DNA of 64,000 nt. Origin: Cristatella mucedo. Taxonomy: Eukaryota; Bryozoa; Phylactolaemata; Cristatellidae. Location: assembly GCA_009760855.2 (NCBI GenBank), contig WPIO01000062.1, positions 2,259,001-2,323,000 on the forward strand. The letters are read 5' to 3'. The notes below the pieces were generated by a model, which was not told the origin of the DNA, did not search any database, and was given only the letters and a program-made list of their open reading frames with translations. Made by a program: the position numbers and the translations under genes. Within the stretch, counting starts at the first letter, position 1. Each line of letters begins with the position of its first letter. Below, piece by piece: positions 34,343 to 45,658 of the stretch.

Positions 34343-36138
34343 TCTTACTGTCGAGTCTCTTCGGCTACTAGTTTCCTAATGGCTATCCTCATAGTTGCTG
34401 TCACTGCTGCTGCTTCGTTTAAGTGTCATTGCAGCATATTCACTCATTTACTTGCTGTTCTACCGAAGTGGACATCGGGTGCCAAGACCTGCCAGTGTCT
34501 GGTCTGCAAAGTGCGATAAGGCACTGCAACACATCCACAATGTATGCTGGTTGAGTTTTCATGGAAACGCCAATTGCTTTCCGAGCCATTCGGTAGCAGG
34601 CTGGGAAGCACTGCAACGAAGTCGGCTGGATTCTTTCTCACCTAGTTTTCAGGCTTCTTCAGTGAGTTCGATCGCATCGTCCCTGCACTGCCGTGCATGG
34701 AAAATGCAATCAAAATCGGAACGCAGGAAAAGATTGTCAGTCTGGTGGCCCTTTCTCAGTCTTTTGAGAGATGAGCATGTTTTTTCAGCGATGCCCTAGC
34801 CTGTGCAGCCCTTGAGCAAACTACACTAGGTCAGCTACTAGGTCAGCTCCAGGCCCCCCCATCCAACTTCCCAGTCGGCGGCATGTATCACCACCGTGCC
34901 GCCCAGAGCTGGGGGGAGGGGCGTCGAAAGCATCAATGGCTCTTTCGACAGTCTGCACACCCACTGGCGATGCAGCCCGGTCTCGTGAGGCTGACTTAGC
35001 GTGCCGAGAGTGCATTTGCTTCCCGTTATTCGCCAGAATTTGTTAGTCGACGAATTCTGCAGAGACAGCGTTCCAGATTATCTGCCGACACATTACAGTG
35101 TTTATTTTTATCAGCTCTATCGTAATCTTTGCTCCGGCTATTTTGCTGAGGCAAGATGGCTGTAGTGAAGCTTTGATGTAATGGTGCCAGCCCAGCTGTT
35201 TTATTTCGTGATGATGCATGAGCAGATGCACTGCATCTGCTGGTTGTCGCCCTGCTGTCGATCAAATATTTCCGAATAGTGGGAAATGTCGGGACTAAAT
35301 GGTATAGAAGTTTGGATTGAGGAACTCACGAACTGCTGGCTATACCTGCGTTCGCGATATTCCAGAACAGTTTGCGAAGAGTGCGATTGACTTTGGAGCA
35401 ACGCTGTCGCGACATGATTTGTTGGCAACTGGCAACTTGGTGCTGGTTGTGCCTGGCGTTAGTTGCTATAGAGGAACTTTGCACGAGGAGGGCATCGTTA
35501 TTTTGCTTAGTAGAGCCCGACGTTCAGTTGCTCTGCCCCAATCGCTTCGTCAGTTTGGTTCTGTCCAGTATGTATAATGGCAGCTTGGAAATCACGTGTG
35601 CTGTTTGGTCTATCGAAGGAAGAGTTGCTAGGATGCTAGTCTTTTATTACTACGAGGCTCTGGGTTCTACTCCACATGGCCAAGACCTAGTGAGGGAGCT
35701 GCTGTGCAGCTGTCCTCCCCTACCCCTAAGCAGGGTATAAGGAGCAGTTCGTGTTTACTTTGACAGAGACCTGACTGAAATAGACATGCTGTCTGACCAT
35801 AACCGATGCAAGCCCGACAGATTTCTCATTGTTTCCCGGCCCCTAGATCAATGAAACTCACGAAAGTGTCGCTATTGTTGCACGTTCTTCCCTCAATTTT
35901 GAATAGTTTGCAGTTTCTTCGAGGCAGTCTTGTGAACCTCTTGTTTTAAGACCCTCTGATAACAAGCTGCCAATGGTGGGAGTAATCTTTTGCCCCCTAG
36001 GTACCAAGTCCTCATTTATCTCAGATTTATCTAATCTTATTTTGCTTCAGTGTGCAAGAAATTGGATCTTTCCTTGCTATGGGTGATTTTAATATTCATT
36101 TTGACTACTACCCGAAACCTTAAGTGCAGAAATTCAGG

Positions 36139-36186
36139 CAGAGAGAGACAGGGAGAGAGAGAGAGAGAAGAGAGAGGGAGAGAGAG

Positions 36187-36276
<90 letters not shown>
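36139..36276. repeat. (AG)n microsatellite
   Basis: Imperfect then pure AG repeat, just after the endonuclease GDFN motif of a LINE copy. Confidence 0.95.
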
Positions 36277-36277
<1 letters not shown>

Positions 36278-36460
36278 AAATTTCAGATGCCAGTACTGCT
36301 GAGTTCAGCATGATCATAGCTCGTACCAAGTGTGTGGACTTGAACCCATTTCTTTCTAACACAAGAGTGTACCCAATACGCACTCAAAAACCATAAGCAA
36401 AAAGAAAATAGACGGATCACTGTATGTGATGGAATAAGCAGAAGAAGGGCTGATGCCACC

Positions 36461-36602
36461 GGTGACTGGTTTGGTCTAGCGGTTAAGGAGCACGCCCTGA
36501 CCAAGGTCTGACTGAGGTCGTGGGCTCGAGCCCCGAGGCATATGTGAAGCACCTGAATAGAGATTAGGTTCTCCAGGGGTGCTATATAAATTAATTATAT
36601 TT
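36461..36602 (+). mobile_element. SINE A copy
   Basis: Box A-like TGGTCTAGCGGTTAAGG and box B-like GGGCTCGAGCCCCGAGG are followed by GAATAGAGATTAGGTTCTCC and a short AT-rich tail. It is nearly identical to the 2744 copy in the head, and it is inserted into a LINE copy. Confidence 0.72.
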
Positions 36603-38155
36603 TCATATTTTTTTATGACACTGACTGACTCGTTTACTCTGGCTTTACTTGTGGCCCATTTGCATGACCTCTCTCATAACACGGGTCAAACACTCAACCA
36701 AATAGTCCCTCACAAGTGTCTGCTGTCATGCCCTATTATTAGAAAAGTCTGCTCATCTGATCTCATTCAGTGTACAGTTTGTGCCCTCCTCTACATTCAA
36801 AATCATCTGTTCATTGCTAAACCTCAAGAACCTTGACATCAATACTGTCCATGCCTGATATCTTCTTTTCCGCTGCTCAATCCCCATCCTACCTGCCATC
36901 ATTGGTAAATTGCTACAACACGGCACTAGCTGACATGCTCGGCGAGTTGGGGCACAGCTGCCTAAACACATTGTGCGCCCTTGCCCATACGGCCTATGGT
37001 TCACCTCAGACATTAAACCAGCTATGCGCTAAGTGCTAGCCTGAGAAAGCATGCGCAAGATTGCAACTGACTGCCCAGCGACAGTTATACTCTCGATCAT
37101 ACAAATAGATCTTCGCAAAGATCTAGTCTAGCTTCAATAAAAAATATTGTTTTATCACAGATGCAGAATTCGAAAATGCTTATATCTGCGATCAACCATT
37201 TTCTTAATCGTTCCCAGGTTAGCTCCTTACCTAGTCATCCTTGTGATGATTAGCTGGTTGCTTCTCTAGCTTTTTTGTCAACAAGATATGCAGACATGGG
37301 TAGAGTCTCTCTGCTTGTTTTGCTTGATCTTTCGGCAGCTTTTGATACTCTCGATCACCAAGTCCTTCTTGAGCACCTCCCATCTCGCCTGGATATTAAT
37401 GGCACTGCATTGCGATGGTTCGGGCCCTATACAAGTGGGAGACTCCAGAGTATTGATGTGAACAGACAAAGATCATCCAAGGAAGAACCTCTGAAATATA
37501 GGGTACCTCAGGGATTTATCCCGGTCTTTTCATGGTTTACACTCTCCCTCTTGCCGATGTGATTGCCAAGCACAATCTAGGCTTTCACGTCAATTCGGAT
37601 GACATTCAGCTGTACCTTTGCTTTGATCCCTCCCAGTTCTCAAGCACGTCGAATTCTCTCAACGCCCTTGCTGCATGCATTGATAACATCTGCACATGAA
37701 TGGCAGCAAATTTTCTTAAATTGAATGATGATAACACCAACTTACTAGTTATGGGAAAACCAAATGTGATTCAGAAATTTGAACGGCCAACACTCAAAAC
37801 TAGCTCTGCCAGCATATCTCCAGTTGAATCTGCATGAAATATAGGTGTCATGTTCCTAAGTGACCTTTCATTAGACGACGACATCAGCTCCACAGGCAAG
37901 TCTGCCTACTTTCAGCCACATAATATTTCTAAAATCTGGGCTTGTTTAGACCGGGATACCACATCTAATTTGGTCCATGCCTTTCTGACATCATGTCTTG
38001 ACTTCTGTAACTCACTATTCGCTGGTCTACCGGCCTGTGCAATCATCCACTCACAGGTGGTGCAAAGCTCTGCAGCTAGGCTTGTCTGTCGTGAGCATCG
38101 CAGTTGTCACATCACACCTCTTCTCACCGACCTGCACTGGCTACCAGTCAAACAA

Positions 38156-38827
38156 TAATAATAATAATTATATTGCACTTGATAAAGCGCCCTCAGAGAA
38201 CTTAATCTCTTTCTAGGCGCTTTACATTTGCTGCAAAGTGATATGCAATAGAATAGTAAGTAAAATCATGCTTGAAAAAACAAACAAAATGAATAACATG
38301 GTTAGGGGTGACATGCACAGGGTCAGCATGCAAATGTGGTTAGTGGAAGCATGCACAGTGTCAGCACGCATAAGCACATTAAGGACGAATCACAGGGACC
38401 CACTAAATGCTGTCCTAAATAGGTGTGTTTTTAAGTTTTTTTTAAATGTGGTCAGGTCAGGGGATGTTCTGACGCAGGTCGGGAGGGAGTTCCAGGCTTT
38501 GGGAGCATACGAGCTAAATGCACGGTCTCCAAAGGATTTAAGGTTTGTACGAGGTATTTCTAGACTGTTGGATTCCGAAAAGCGGGTGGTACGATGCTTG
38601 GCCTGATTGGGGAGTATATCTGAAAGATAGGCTGGAGCCATAGAATGAAGGGACCTAAAAGTGAGTGACAAAACCTTGAAGTCAATCCGTTGCCTCACTG
38701 GTAGCCAGTGCAGGTCGGCGAGAAGTGGAGTAATGTGGCAACTGCGAAGCTCACGACAGACAAGCCTAGCTGCAGAGTTTTGCACCAGCTGCAATCGCCT
38801 GATCGCACATGCTGGTAGGCCAGTAAG
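38156..38827 (-). mobile_element. L2-like LINE, 5'-truncated, nested in the 35740-39384 copy
   Basis: The minus-strand frame 38390-38794 (134 aa) is intact RT C-terminus ([17 protein letters not shown].., [38 protein letters not shown]). The plus strand starts with the ATT-type tail. Flanks CAGTCAAACAA (38145-38155) and CAGTCCAACAA (38828-38838) look like an 11-bp target-site duplication with one mismatch. Confidence 0.85.
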
Positions 38828-39370
38828 CAGTCCAACAACATCATCGACTTCAAGTTTTTGTCACTCACTTTTAGGTCCATTCATTCTTTGGCTCCAGCCT
38901 AACTATCAGATAGACTCCCTCACCAGGCTCAGTCAGCATCGTATCAACCGCTTTTCGAAATCGAGCTGTTTACCTATACCTCGTATACAGACCTCAAATC
39001 CTTTGGAGACCATGCTTTTAGTTCATGTGCTCCCAAATCCTGGACCTCACTACTCCCAGCTTGCTTCACGAAATTTCCTGACTGGATGATGTTTTTAAAA
39101 TAAACTAAAAACACATGTATTTATCACAGCATTTAGTGTGTGCATGTGATTCGTCCTTTACGTGCTTATGAGTGCTGACACTGTGCAAGCTGCCACTAAC
39201 CAAACTTGCATGTTGACCCTGTGCATATCACCCCTAACAATGTTAAACTTGTTGTTCATTGAGCATGCTGCCACTAACCATCCGATCATGCTTCTTTTAC
39301 ACCAAGTATAAATTGCTTAGAATTGAGATTGAGTTTTCTGAGTGTTGTATAACAGATCTATTATTATTCT

Positions 39371-39514
39371 TGTATTATTATTATCATCAAGTCTTTCTTG
39401 AACATCTGTGCTCTCACCTGGGCATCACTGGCACTGCACTGCTGTATTATTATTATCATCAAGTCCTTCTTGAACATATGTGCTCTCACCTGGGCATCAC
39501 TGGCACTGCACTGC
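39371..39514 (+). repeat. 72-bp direct tandem duplication
   Basis: Units start at 39371 and 39443 with the same TGTATTATTATTATCATCAA. Each runs through an RT fragment encoding HQVxLEHxCSHLGITGTAL. The duplication spans a LINE tail/RT junction, so it arose after that junction formed. Confidence 0.75.
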
Positions 39515-41437
39515 AATGCTTCAAATCTTATCTCAGTGGGAGGCTCCAGAGTATTTATGTGAATGCACGAAGATCAACCGAAGAACTGCTGAAGTAGGGT
39601 GTACCTCGAGGCTCTGTGCTTGGTCTGTTTCTTTTCAGTTTATGCTCGCGCCTTCTTGCCCGATGTGATAATAATAATAATAATAATATTGCACTTGATA
39701 AAGCGCCCTCAGAGAACTTAATCTCTTTCTAGGCGCTTTACATTTGCTGCAAAGTGATACACAATAGAATAGTAAGTAAAATCATGCTTGAAAAAAAAAC
39801 AAAATGAATAATATGGTTAGGGGTGACATGCACAGGGTCAGCATGCAAATGTGGTTAGTGGCAGCATGCACAGTGTCAGCTCGCATAAGCACGTGAAGGA
39901 CGAATCACAGGGACCCACTAAAGGCTGTCCTAAATAGGTGTGTTTTTAAGTTCCTTTTAAATGTGGTCAGGTCAGGGGATGTTCTGACGCAGGTCGGGAG
40001 GGAGTTCCAGGCTGTGGGAGCATACGAGCTAAATGCACGGTCTCCAAAGGATTTAAGGTTTGTACGAGGTATTTCTAGACTGTTGGATTCCGAAAAGCGA
40101 GTGGTACGATGCTTTGCCTGATGGGGTAGTATCTCTGAAAGATAGGCTGGAGCCATAGAATGAAGAGACCTAAAAGTGAGCGACAAAACCTTGAAGTCAA
40201 TCCGTTGCTTGACTGGTAACCAGTGCAGGTCGGCGAGAAGTGGAGTAATGTGGCAACTGCGACGCTCACGACAGACAAGCCTAGCTGCAGAGTTTTGCAC
40301 CAGCTGCAATCGCCTGATCGCACATGCTGGTGTCAAGCACAATCCAGGCTTTCACTTCTATACAGATGCTACTCAGTCGTACTATTACTTTGATCATTTT
40401 TAGCCTTCCAGCTTCTTGAATTCTCTATACATCCTTGCTTTCTGTATTGCTGACATCCACACACGGATATCAGCAAATTTTCAAAATCTAATGACGATAA
40501 AACCAACTTTCTAGTTTTGAGCAAACCAAGTATGAATCAGAAACTGGAAAGATTGTCACTCAAAATTTGCTCTGCCACCATATCTCCTGTATCTGCACGA
40601 AATCTTGATGTCCTGTTTCAAAGTTACCTTCCACTTAATAATCACATCAGCTCCATAGTCAAGTCTGCCATCTTTCAGCTGCTTAACATTGCTAAAATTC
40701 TTAGTTGCTTCGACAGGAATACTACGACCAAATTGATTCATGCATTTGTAGCATCCCTATTCGACTTCTGTAACTCACTGCTTGCTAGTCTACCGGCCTG
40801 TGCAATCAGGCCCTTACAGTGGGTGCACAACTCTTCAGCTAGGTTTGTTTATCATGAGCATTGCTGTTGCCACATCATGCCACTTCTTGCCAACATGCAC
40901 TGGCTCCCAGACAAGCTGCGTATTGACCTCAAGGTTCTATCAGTTACTTTTAGGTCTCTTCATTCTCTGACGTCAGCCTACTTATCAGTACTGCTCTCCC
41001 ATCAGGCTGGCTAGGCATCGTACGACCTGCTGTTCTTTGTCAAATCATTTAGCTATACCATGTACGAACCTCAGATCCTTTAGTGACATGCTTTTAGTTC
41101 GTATGCTCCCAAAGTCTGCAACTCATTTGCGACTAGCGTCATGACATCCCCTGACATGACGACATTTAAAAAAGATGCTTAAAATACACCTGTTTATTAC
41201 AGCAGCTAGTATGTCCTTGTGATTTGTCCTTAGTGTGCTTTTGCTTGCAGACACTAGTGTTGCTGCGACTAACCATATCACGAGTTGACCGTGTGTATAA
41301 CTCATCTAATGATGTTTTTCTTGATAACATTGCCGATGTTACCACTGATAATTTGGTCGTGCTTTCTGCACAGCATCCTAGAGCCTAGAAAGAGATGCAG
41401 TCCTTCGAGGATGCCATACAAATGTATTATTATTATG
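39385..41437 (+). mobile_element. L2-like LINE, degenerate interrupted copy
   Basis: RT fragments run from the LLEHL motif (39450) through GRLQSIYVNARRS to about 39668. After an inverted LINE they resume at 40333 (KHNPGFHFYTDATQSYYY, the position of the YADD box, here degraded) and continue to a tail at about 41385-41437 (CTAGAAAGAGATGCAGTCC then ATT repeat). Stops and frameshifts are numerous; it is older than its nested insertion. Confidence 0.75.
39669..40332 (-). mobile_element. L2-like LINE, 5'-truncated, nested in the 39385-41437 copy
   Basis: The minus-strand frame 39905-40342 keeps the RT C-terminus open ([20 protein letters not shown] onward to [17 protein letters not shown]). The AAT-repeat tail begins at 39669. 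It splits the host copy in the middle of its DVIAKHN-encoding segment. No clear target-site duplication is visible. Confidence 0.83.
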
Positions 41438-42094
41438 TCGCCTGCTGCGATTGGTGTAGCCCCTTAAACAACTTCAGTTTCTTTCAAGAATTCTTCGTTG
41501 ACCCCCATGGACATAGCTCATTTATGTCCCCCTCAACAGTAAGGTAACCTTTGGCGATATGCCAGCAGCTAAGCTAATCTCACTGATGATTCAGCTCCAT
41601 GGATCTATGCTTATTCATGACGTGCTACCATTCGGTTTCATTACTTCCCATGCCAAGTGCCAGTAAACAGTGCATAATAGAATAGGTGCAAAATGTTGAG
41701 GCTAATTGAAAGCTTTGCAGAGCAGGTTTGGGAGTTAGCAGCACGAAGGTTAGTGGTCACTGTATTGCAGCTTGTGTGAGATCACCCAGCTAACGGTTTG
41801 TGAGAGCAAGGCACAAGAACGAAAAGTGAGTAGGGACGTGGCAGTTGCAGTGCTAGTAAGCCAACGATGCGAGATTATGCCATGCTTGTTCGTTGCAGTC
41901 AGTGAGCATACCTGTTATTGCCTCCTCCCCCCCCCCCGGCAAAGAATAAAGGCAGCGAGAGACTTTGCAGCTGTCGGCCCACCGGGCTACAGCCGATTTA
42001 CAGCAGTCGCCGTGGTGCCATTGAGTGCCCGTGAGAGCTCTTTTCTCCCACTCTCATAATCACTGCATAACTAATCAGCATTCCATTGCAGTAT

Positions 42095-42177
42095 ATGTAG
42101 TGCATCTACAAAGAGGTCTAGTTCTATGGGGTTGCTATTCAAATGTCTTATTATTATCGTCATTTTTATTATTAAAT
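42095..42177 (+). mobile_element. Degenerate L2-like LINE tail
   Basis: GTGCATCTACAAAGAGGTCTAGTTCTATGG is about two-thirds similar to the family terminus and is followed by an imperfect ATT repeat. Weak on its own. Confidence 0.4.
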
Positions 42178-42309
42178 ACAGGCAGGTGGGTGCGTACAAA
42201 GACGTGCTTGTGCAGTGGCACACGTGCTTGTGCCTGTGCATGAGACCATACTGGCATGAGAATGTGCTATGAGCCTGTATATGTCTTTGTGTGTCATGCA
42301 TGTCCTATG

Positions 42310-42311
<2 letters not shown>

Positions 42312-42350
<39 letters not shown>
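42312..42350. repeat. (GT)n microsatellite
   Basis: About 19 GT units in intron 6. Confidence 0.95.
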
Positions 42351-42351
<1 letters not shown>

Positions 42352-42534
42352 GGCATGCTTGCAGCATCTGTGCATGCGAACGCACACGCACATGCGCATG
42401 TGCGTACAGACCGCACGTGAGCAACTGTTCTCCTATGAGTGAGTAAGTGTGTGTGTGCTCATGCATGTTTAGTGTTCACGCATGCACATGTATATGCGTG
42501 TGCATATCACACCTGTCCCGTTGAGTCTGCATGC

Positions 42535-42537
<3 letters not shown>

Positions 42538-42615
<78 letters not shown>
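42538..42615. repeat. (CT)n microsatellite next to the exon 7 acceptor
   Basis: About 39 CT units end 31 bp before the splice-acceptor AG at 42645-42646, so they probably overlap the branch-point and pyrimidine-tract region. Confidence 0.95.
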
Positions 42616-42621
<6 letters not shown>

Positions 42622-42646
42622 TCACATGGCTCTGCTTTACTTTCAG

Positions 42647-42802
42647 AACAATGCAGGCAAGCAAGAGACCGGGGATGGCGTCTTGTTTCCAATGCTCACT
42701 AATCTCGACCTGAGCAAAAACGCACTGACAGCCTTGCACAAGGACGTCTCACGGCTGCCATGTCTCGCCCAGCTAGTGCTTAGTGATAACCAAATAAGAG
42801 AT
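42647..42802 (+). CDS. LRRK1: LRRK1-like ROCO protein, exon 7 of window (LRRs)
   Basis: Fifty-two residues encode two leucine-rich repeats: LTNLDLSKNALTALHKDVSR and LAQLVLSDNQIRD. The acceptor is TTTACTTTCAG ending at 42646. The donor is GAT|GTACGT after 42802. Both borders are in phase 0. It joins seamlessly to exon 8, where the repeat continues (SDNQIRD then LPPEIGSLPQL). The upstream intron is 21.4 kb and the downstream one only 206 bp. Confidence 0.92.
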
Positions 42803-43008
42803 GTACGTGCTTGCGCAGCATGATCGAGGCCCTCCTAGCTGAGAGCCGCCGGTGTCCTGTGCCCATCGCCAAGGTCTTTGCCTCTGCTGCATCGATGCTG
42901 AGGCACTGCTCGGTTATGCCGAGTATTTGCACTGCCAAAGGTGCGCCCATCTGACGACATCGGCACTGCGGCGTGCTGATTGTTTTCTTATTCAGCTACT
43001 TATTGCAG

Positions 43009-43151
43009 CTCCCTCCGGAAATCGGCTCCCTGCCTCAGCTATGGAATCTTGAACTGAAAAACTGCCCGCTGGAGGGACCGCTGGCCAGCATGGTTGAGGC
43101 TAATGTGCGGACCGCCGATATAATGGGCTTTCTGAAGTCGATACTACAAGA
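43009..43151 (+). CDS. LRRK1: LRRK1-like ROCO protein, exon 8 of window (last LRR, LRR-ROC linker)
   Basis: About 48 residues begin with the classic LRR ending LPPEIGSLPQLWNLELKNCP. A helical linker follows (ending ADIMGFLKSILQE), corresponding to the conserved segment just before ROC in LRRK proteins. The acceptor is CTTATTGCAG ending at 43008 and the donor is AGA|GTAAGA after 43151. It enters in phase 0 and exits in phase 2. Phase 2 is what the ROC exon at 50759 requires, and the split codon restores a Glu before the AKPYSSMKLMLVG segment. Confidence 0.92.
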
Positions 43152-43264
43152 GTAAGACTCTGGTGGTCAGCCGTTGTACTACTCACCTCACAACGGCTGT
43201 TTGATTGAGGTGTTTCTATATTTGTGACAGTTTATGTAATAGCAACTGGAAGGGATTATACCGA

Positions 43265-44525
43265 ACGAAAAGATTAGAGTACCTCAGGGCTCCGTGCTAG
43301 GTCCGGTTCTTTTCACGGTTTATACTCTCCCTCTTGCTGATGTGATTGCCAAGCACAATCATCTAGGCTTTCACTTCTATGCAGATGACACTCAGTTGTA
43401 CGTTTGCTTTGATCCCTCCCAGCCTTCGAGCACCTCAAATTCTCGAAACTCACTTGCTGCATGCATTGATGACATCCGCACATGGATGGCAGCAAATTTT
43501 CTAAAACTAAACGATGACAAAACTAACTTACTGGTTATGGGCAAACCGAGTGTGATTCAGAGATTGGAAAGGCTGTCTCTCAAAATTGGCTCTGCCAGCA
43601 TATCTCCTGTCGAATCAGCTCGAAATCTAGGTGTCATATTCCAAAGCGACCTCTCGTTAGACGACCATATCAGCTCCACAGTAAAATCTGCCTACTTTCA
43701 GCTTCATAACATTGCTAAAATTCGGGCTTGTTTAGATAAGGATACCCCGTCTAAGTTGGTCCATGCATTCGTGACATCTCGTCTCGACTTCTGCAACTCA
43801 CTGCTTACTGGCCTACCAGCATGTGCGATCAGGCGATTGCAGCTGGTGCAAAACTCTGCAGCTAGGCTTGTCTGTCGTGAGCGTCGCAGTTGCCACATTA
43901 CTCCACTTCTCGCCGACCTGCACTGGCTACCAGTCAAGCAACGGATTGGCTTAAAGGTTTTGTCGCTCACTTTTAGGTCCCTTCATTCTATGGCTCCAGC
44001 CTGTCTCTCCGACATACTCCCCCATCAGGCCAAGCATCGTACCACCTGCTTTTCGGAATCCAGCAGTCTGGAAATACCTCGTACAAACTTTAAATCCTTT
44101 GGAGACCGTGCATTTAGTTTGTATGCTCCCAAAGCCTGGAACTCCCTCCCGACCTGCGTCAGAACATCCCCTGACCTGACCACATTTAAAAGGGACTTAA
44201 AAACACACCTATTTAGGACAGCCTTTAGTGGGTCCCTGTGATTCGTCCTTCACGTGCTTATGCGAGCTGACACTGTGCATGCTGCCACTAACCACATTTG
44301 CATGCTGACCCTGTGCATGTCACCCCTAACCATGTTATTCATTTTGTTTGTTTTTTCAAGCATGATTTTACTTACCATTCAATTGCATATCACTTTGCAG
44401 CAAATGTAAAGCGCCTATAAAGAGATTAAGTTCTCTGAGGGCACTTTATCAAGTACATTATTATTATTATTATTAAGTTCTCGGAGGGCGCTTTATCAAG
44501 TACATTATTATTGTTATTATTATTA
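43265..44525 (+). mobile_element. L2-like LINE, best preserved RT copy
   Basis: An uninterrupted 315-codon frame (43294-44241) covers the C-terminal half of the reverse transcriptase. It runs from [20 protein letters not shown] through the catalytic YADD box ([14 protein letters not shown]), the thumb motif ([15 protein letters not shown]) and the C-terminal conserved region ([31 protein letters not shown]) to TAFSGSL. A 3' UTR of about 230 bp and an ATT-repeat tail follow. The last ~47 bp of the tail are duplicated (units from about 44428 and 44475). The 5' end is truncated just before the VPQGSVLGP motif, so no endonuclease is present. It starts about 110 bp after exon 8. Confidence 0.92.
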
Positions 44526-44633
44526 AGGGAGCCATTGGCAAAGAGCTACAAGGATGAATGAAAGCTTTGTGGCGACGTTAGGCATGTGTGCATGTATGTG
44601 TGTATGTGATTACGTGTGTGATTGGCTGTGTTA

Positions 44634-45658
44634 TAATAATAATAATACATTTTTTATAGCAACCTCAGAGAACTCAATCACTTTCTAGGCACTTTAATTT
44701 TGCAGCAAATGAAGCATGATCGAATTGTTAGTGGTATAATATTCAATGACAACAAGATAACACGATTAGAGGTGAGATGTCCATGGTCAGCATGCAAACA
44801 TAGTTAGTGGCAGCATGCGCAGTGTCAGCATGCATAAGCATACAAAGGACAAAGCACATGGACTTACTAAATTCTGTGATAAATAGATGCGTTTCAGCTT
44901 CTTTTTAAATGTGGTCAAGTCAGGGATATCGTGATGCCAGTCGGGAGTCAGTTCCTGGCTTTGGGAGTACACGAACTAAAGGCACGGCCTCTAAAGGATA
45001 AGAGGTTCGTACAAAGTGTAGCTAAACGATTAGATTCAGAATAGAGGGTGCTATGATGCCCAGCATGGTGTGGGAGTAGACTTGATAGGTAGGCTAAAGC
45101 CAAAGAATGAAGTGACCTAAAAGTGATTGACAGAACTTTCATTCGTTGCGTTGCTTGACTGGTAGCCAGTGCAGGTCGGCTAGAAGTGGTGTGATGTGGC
45201 AACTGCGGCGCTCACGACAGACAAGCCTAGCTGGAGAGAGAGTTTTGCACCAGCTTTAAGTGCTTGATTGCACAAGCCGGTAGACCAGCAAGCAGTGAGT
45301 TACAGGAGTCAAGACGGCATGTCACAAATGCAAGTACTTATTTAGATATAGTATCCCGGTCTAGACAAGCCCGGATTTTATTTATCATCCAGTTTCAGAA
45401 ATTTTGCTGCCATCCATGTGCGAATGTCATCATGCATGCAGCAAAGGAGATGAGAAACTTTGACGTGCTGGAGGGCTGGGAGAGATCACAGCAAAAGTAC
45501 AACTGCATGTAATCTGTGAAAAAGTGAAAGCTTAGGTTGTGCCTGGCAATCTCATCGGCTATAGGGGAAGCCGAAGCTACGAAAAGAAGCAGAGGAAGCA
45601 CGGAGCCCTGGGGTACCCCATGGTTCAGTGATTCCTCTGATGATCTCTGTCCATCCAC
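44634..45658 (-). mobile_element. L2-like LINE, 3' half of a split copy
   Basis: The AAT-repeat tail at 44634 is followed by degenerate RT in reverse orientation. Near 45395-45661 a piece of the RT core remains (VDGQRSSEES.., GVPQGSVLPLLLFVASASP), with the catalytic box mutated (FFTDYMQLYF). Sequence continuity and an 11-bp repeat (TGTCCATCCAC at 45648) show that its 5' half resumes at 47013, after a plus-strand LINE insertion. Confidence 0.8.

Larger units (their letters stand above)
35740..39384 (+). mobile_element. L2-like LINE, long interrupted copy (EN + RT + tail)
   Basis: This is the most extensive plus-strand copy, with fragments of both enzyme domains. The endonuclease part lies at about 35800-36840: GTKSSFISDL at about 36000, GDFNIHF at about 36080, and an HLHDLSHNTGQTLNQIV-like end near 36660. 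Reverse transcriptase follows from about 37275 (LLVLLDLSAAFDTLDHQVLL, with the catalytic-motif A aspartate). It continues with many stops to the tail at about 39300-39384. The copy is split by an (AG)n run (36139-36276), a SINE A (36461-36600) and an inverted LINE (38156-38827). Segments on both sides of the inverted LINE rejoin within the same RT motif. It cannot make protein now. Confidence 0.78.

Noticed and set aside
35317-35740. Frames vaguely like a retrotransposon endonuclease (EGIVILLSRARRSV)
   Set aside because: The match is short and does not align to the endonuclease segments of the LINE family here, so the LINE was started at about 35740.
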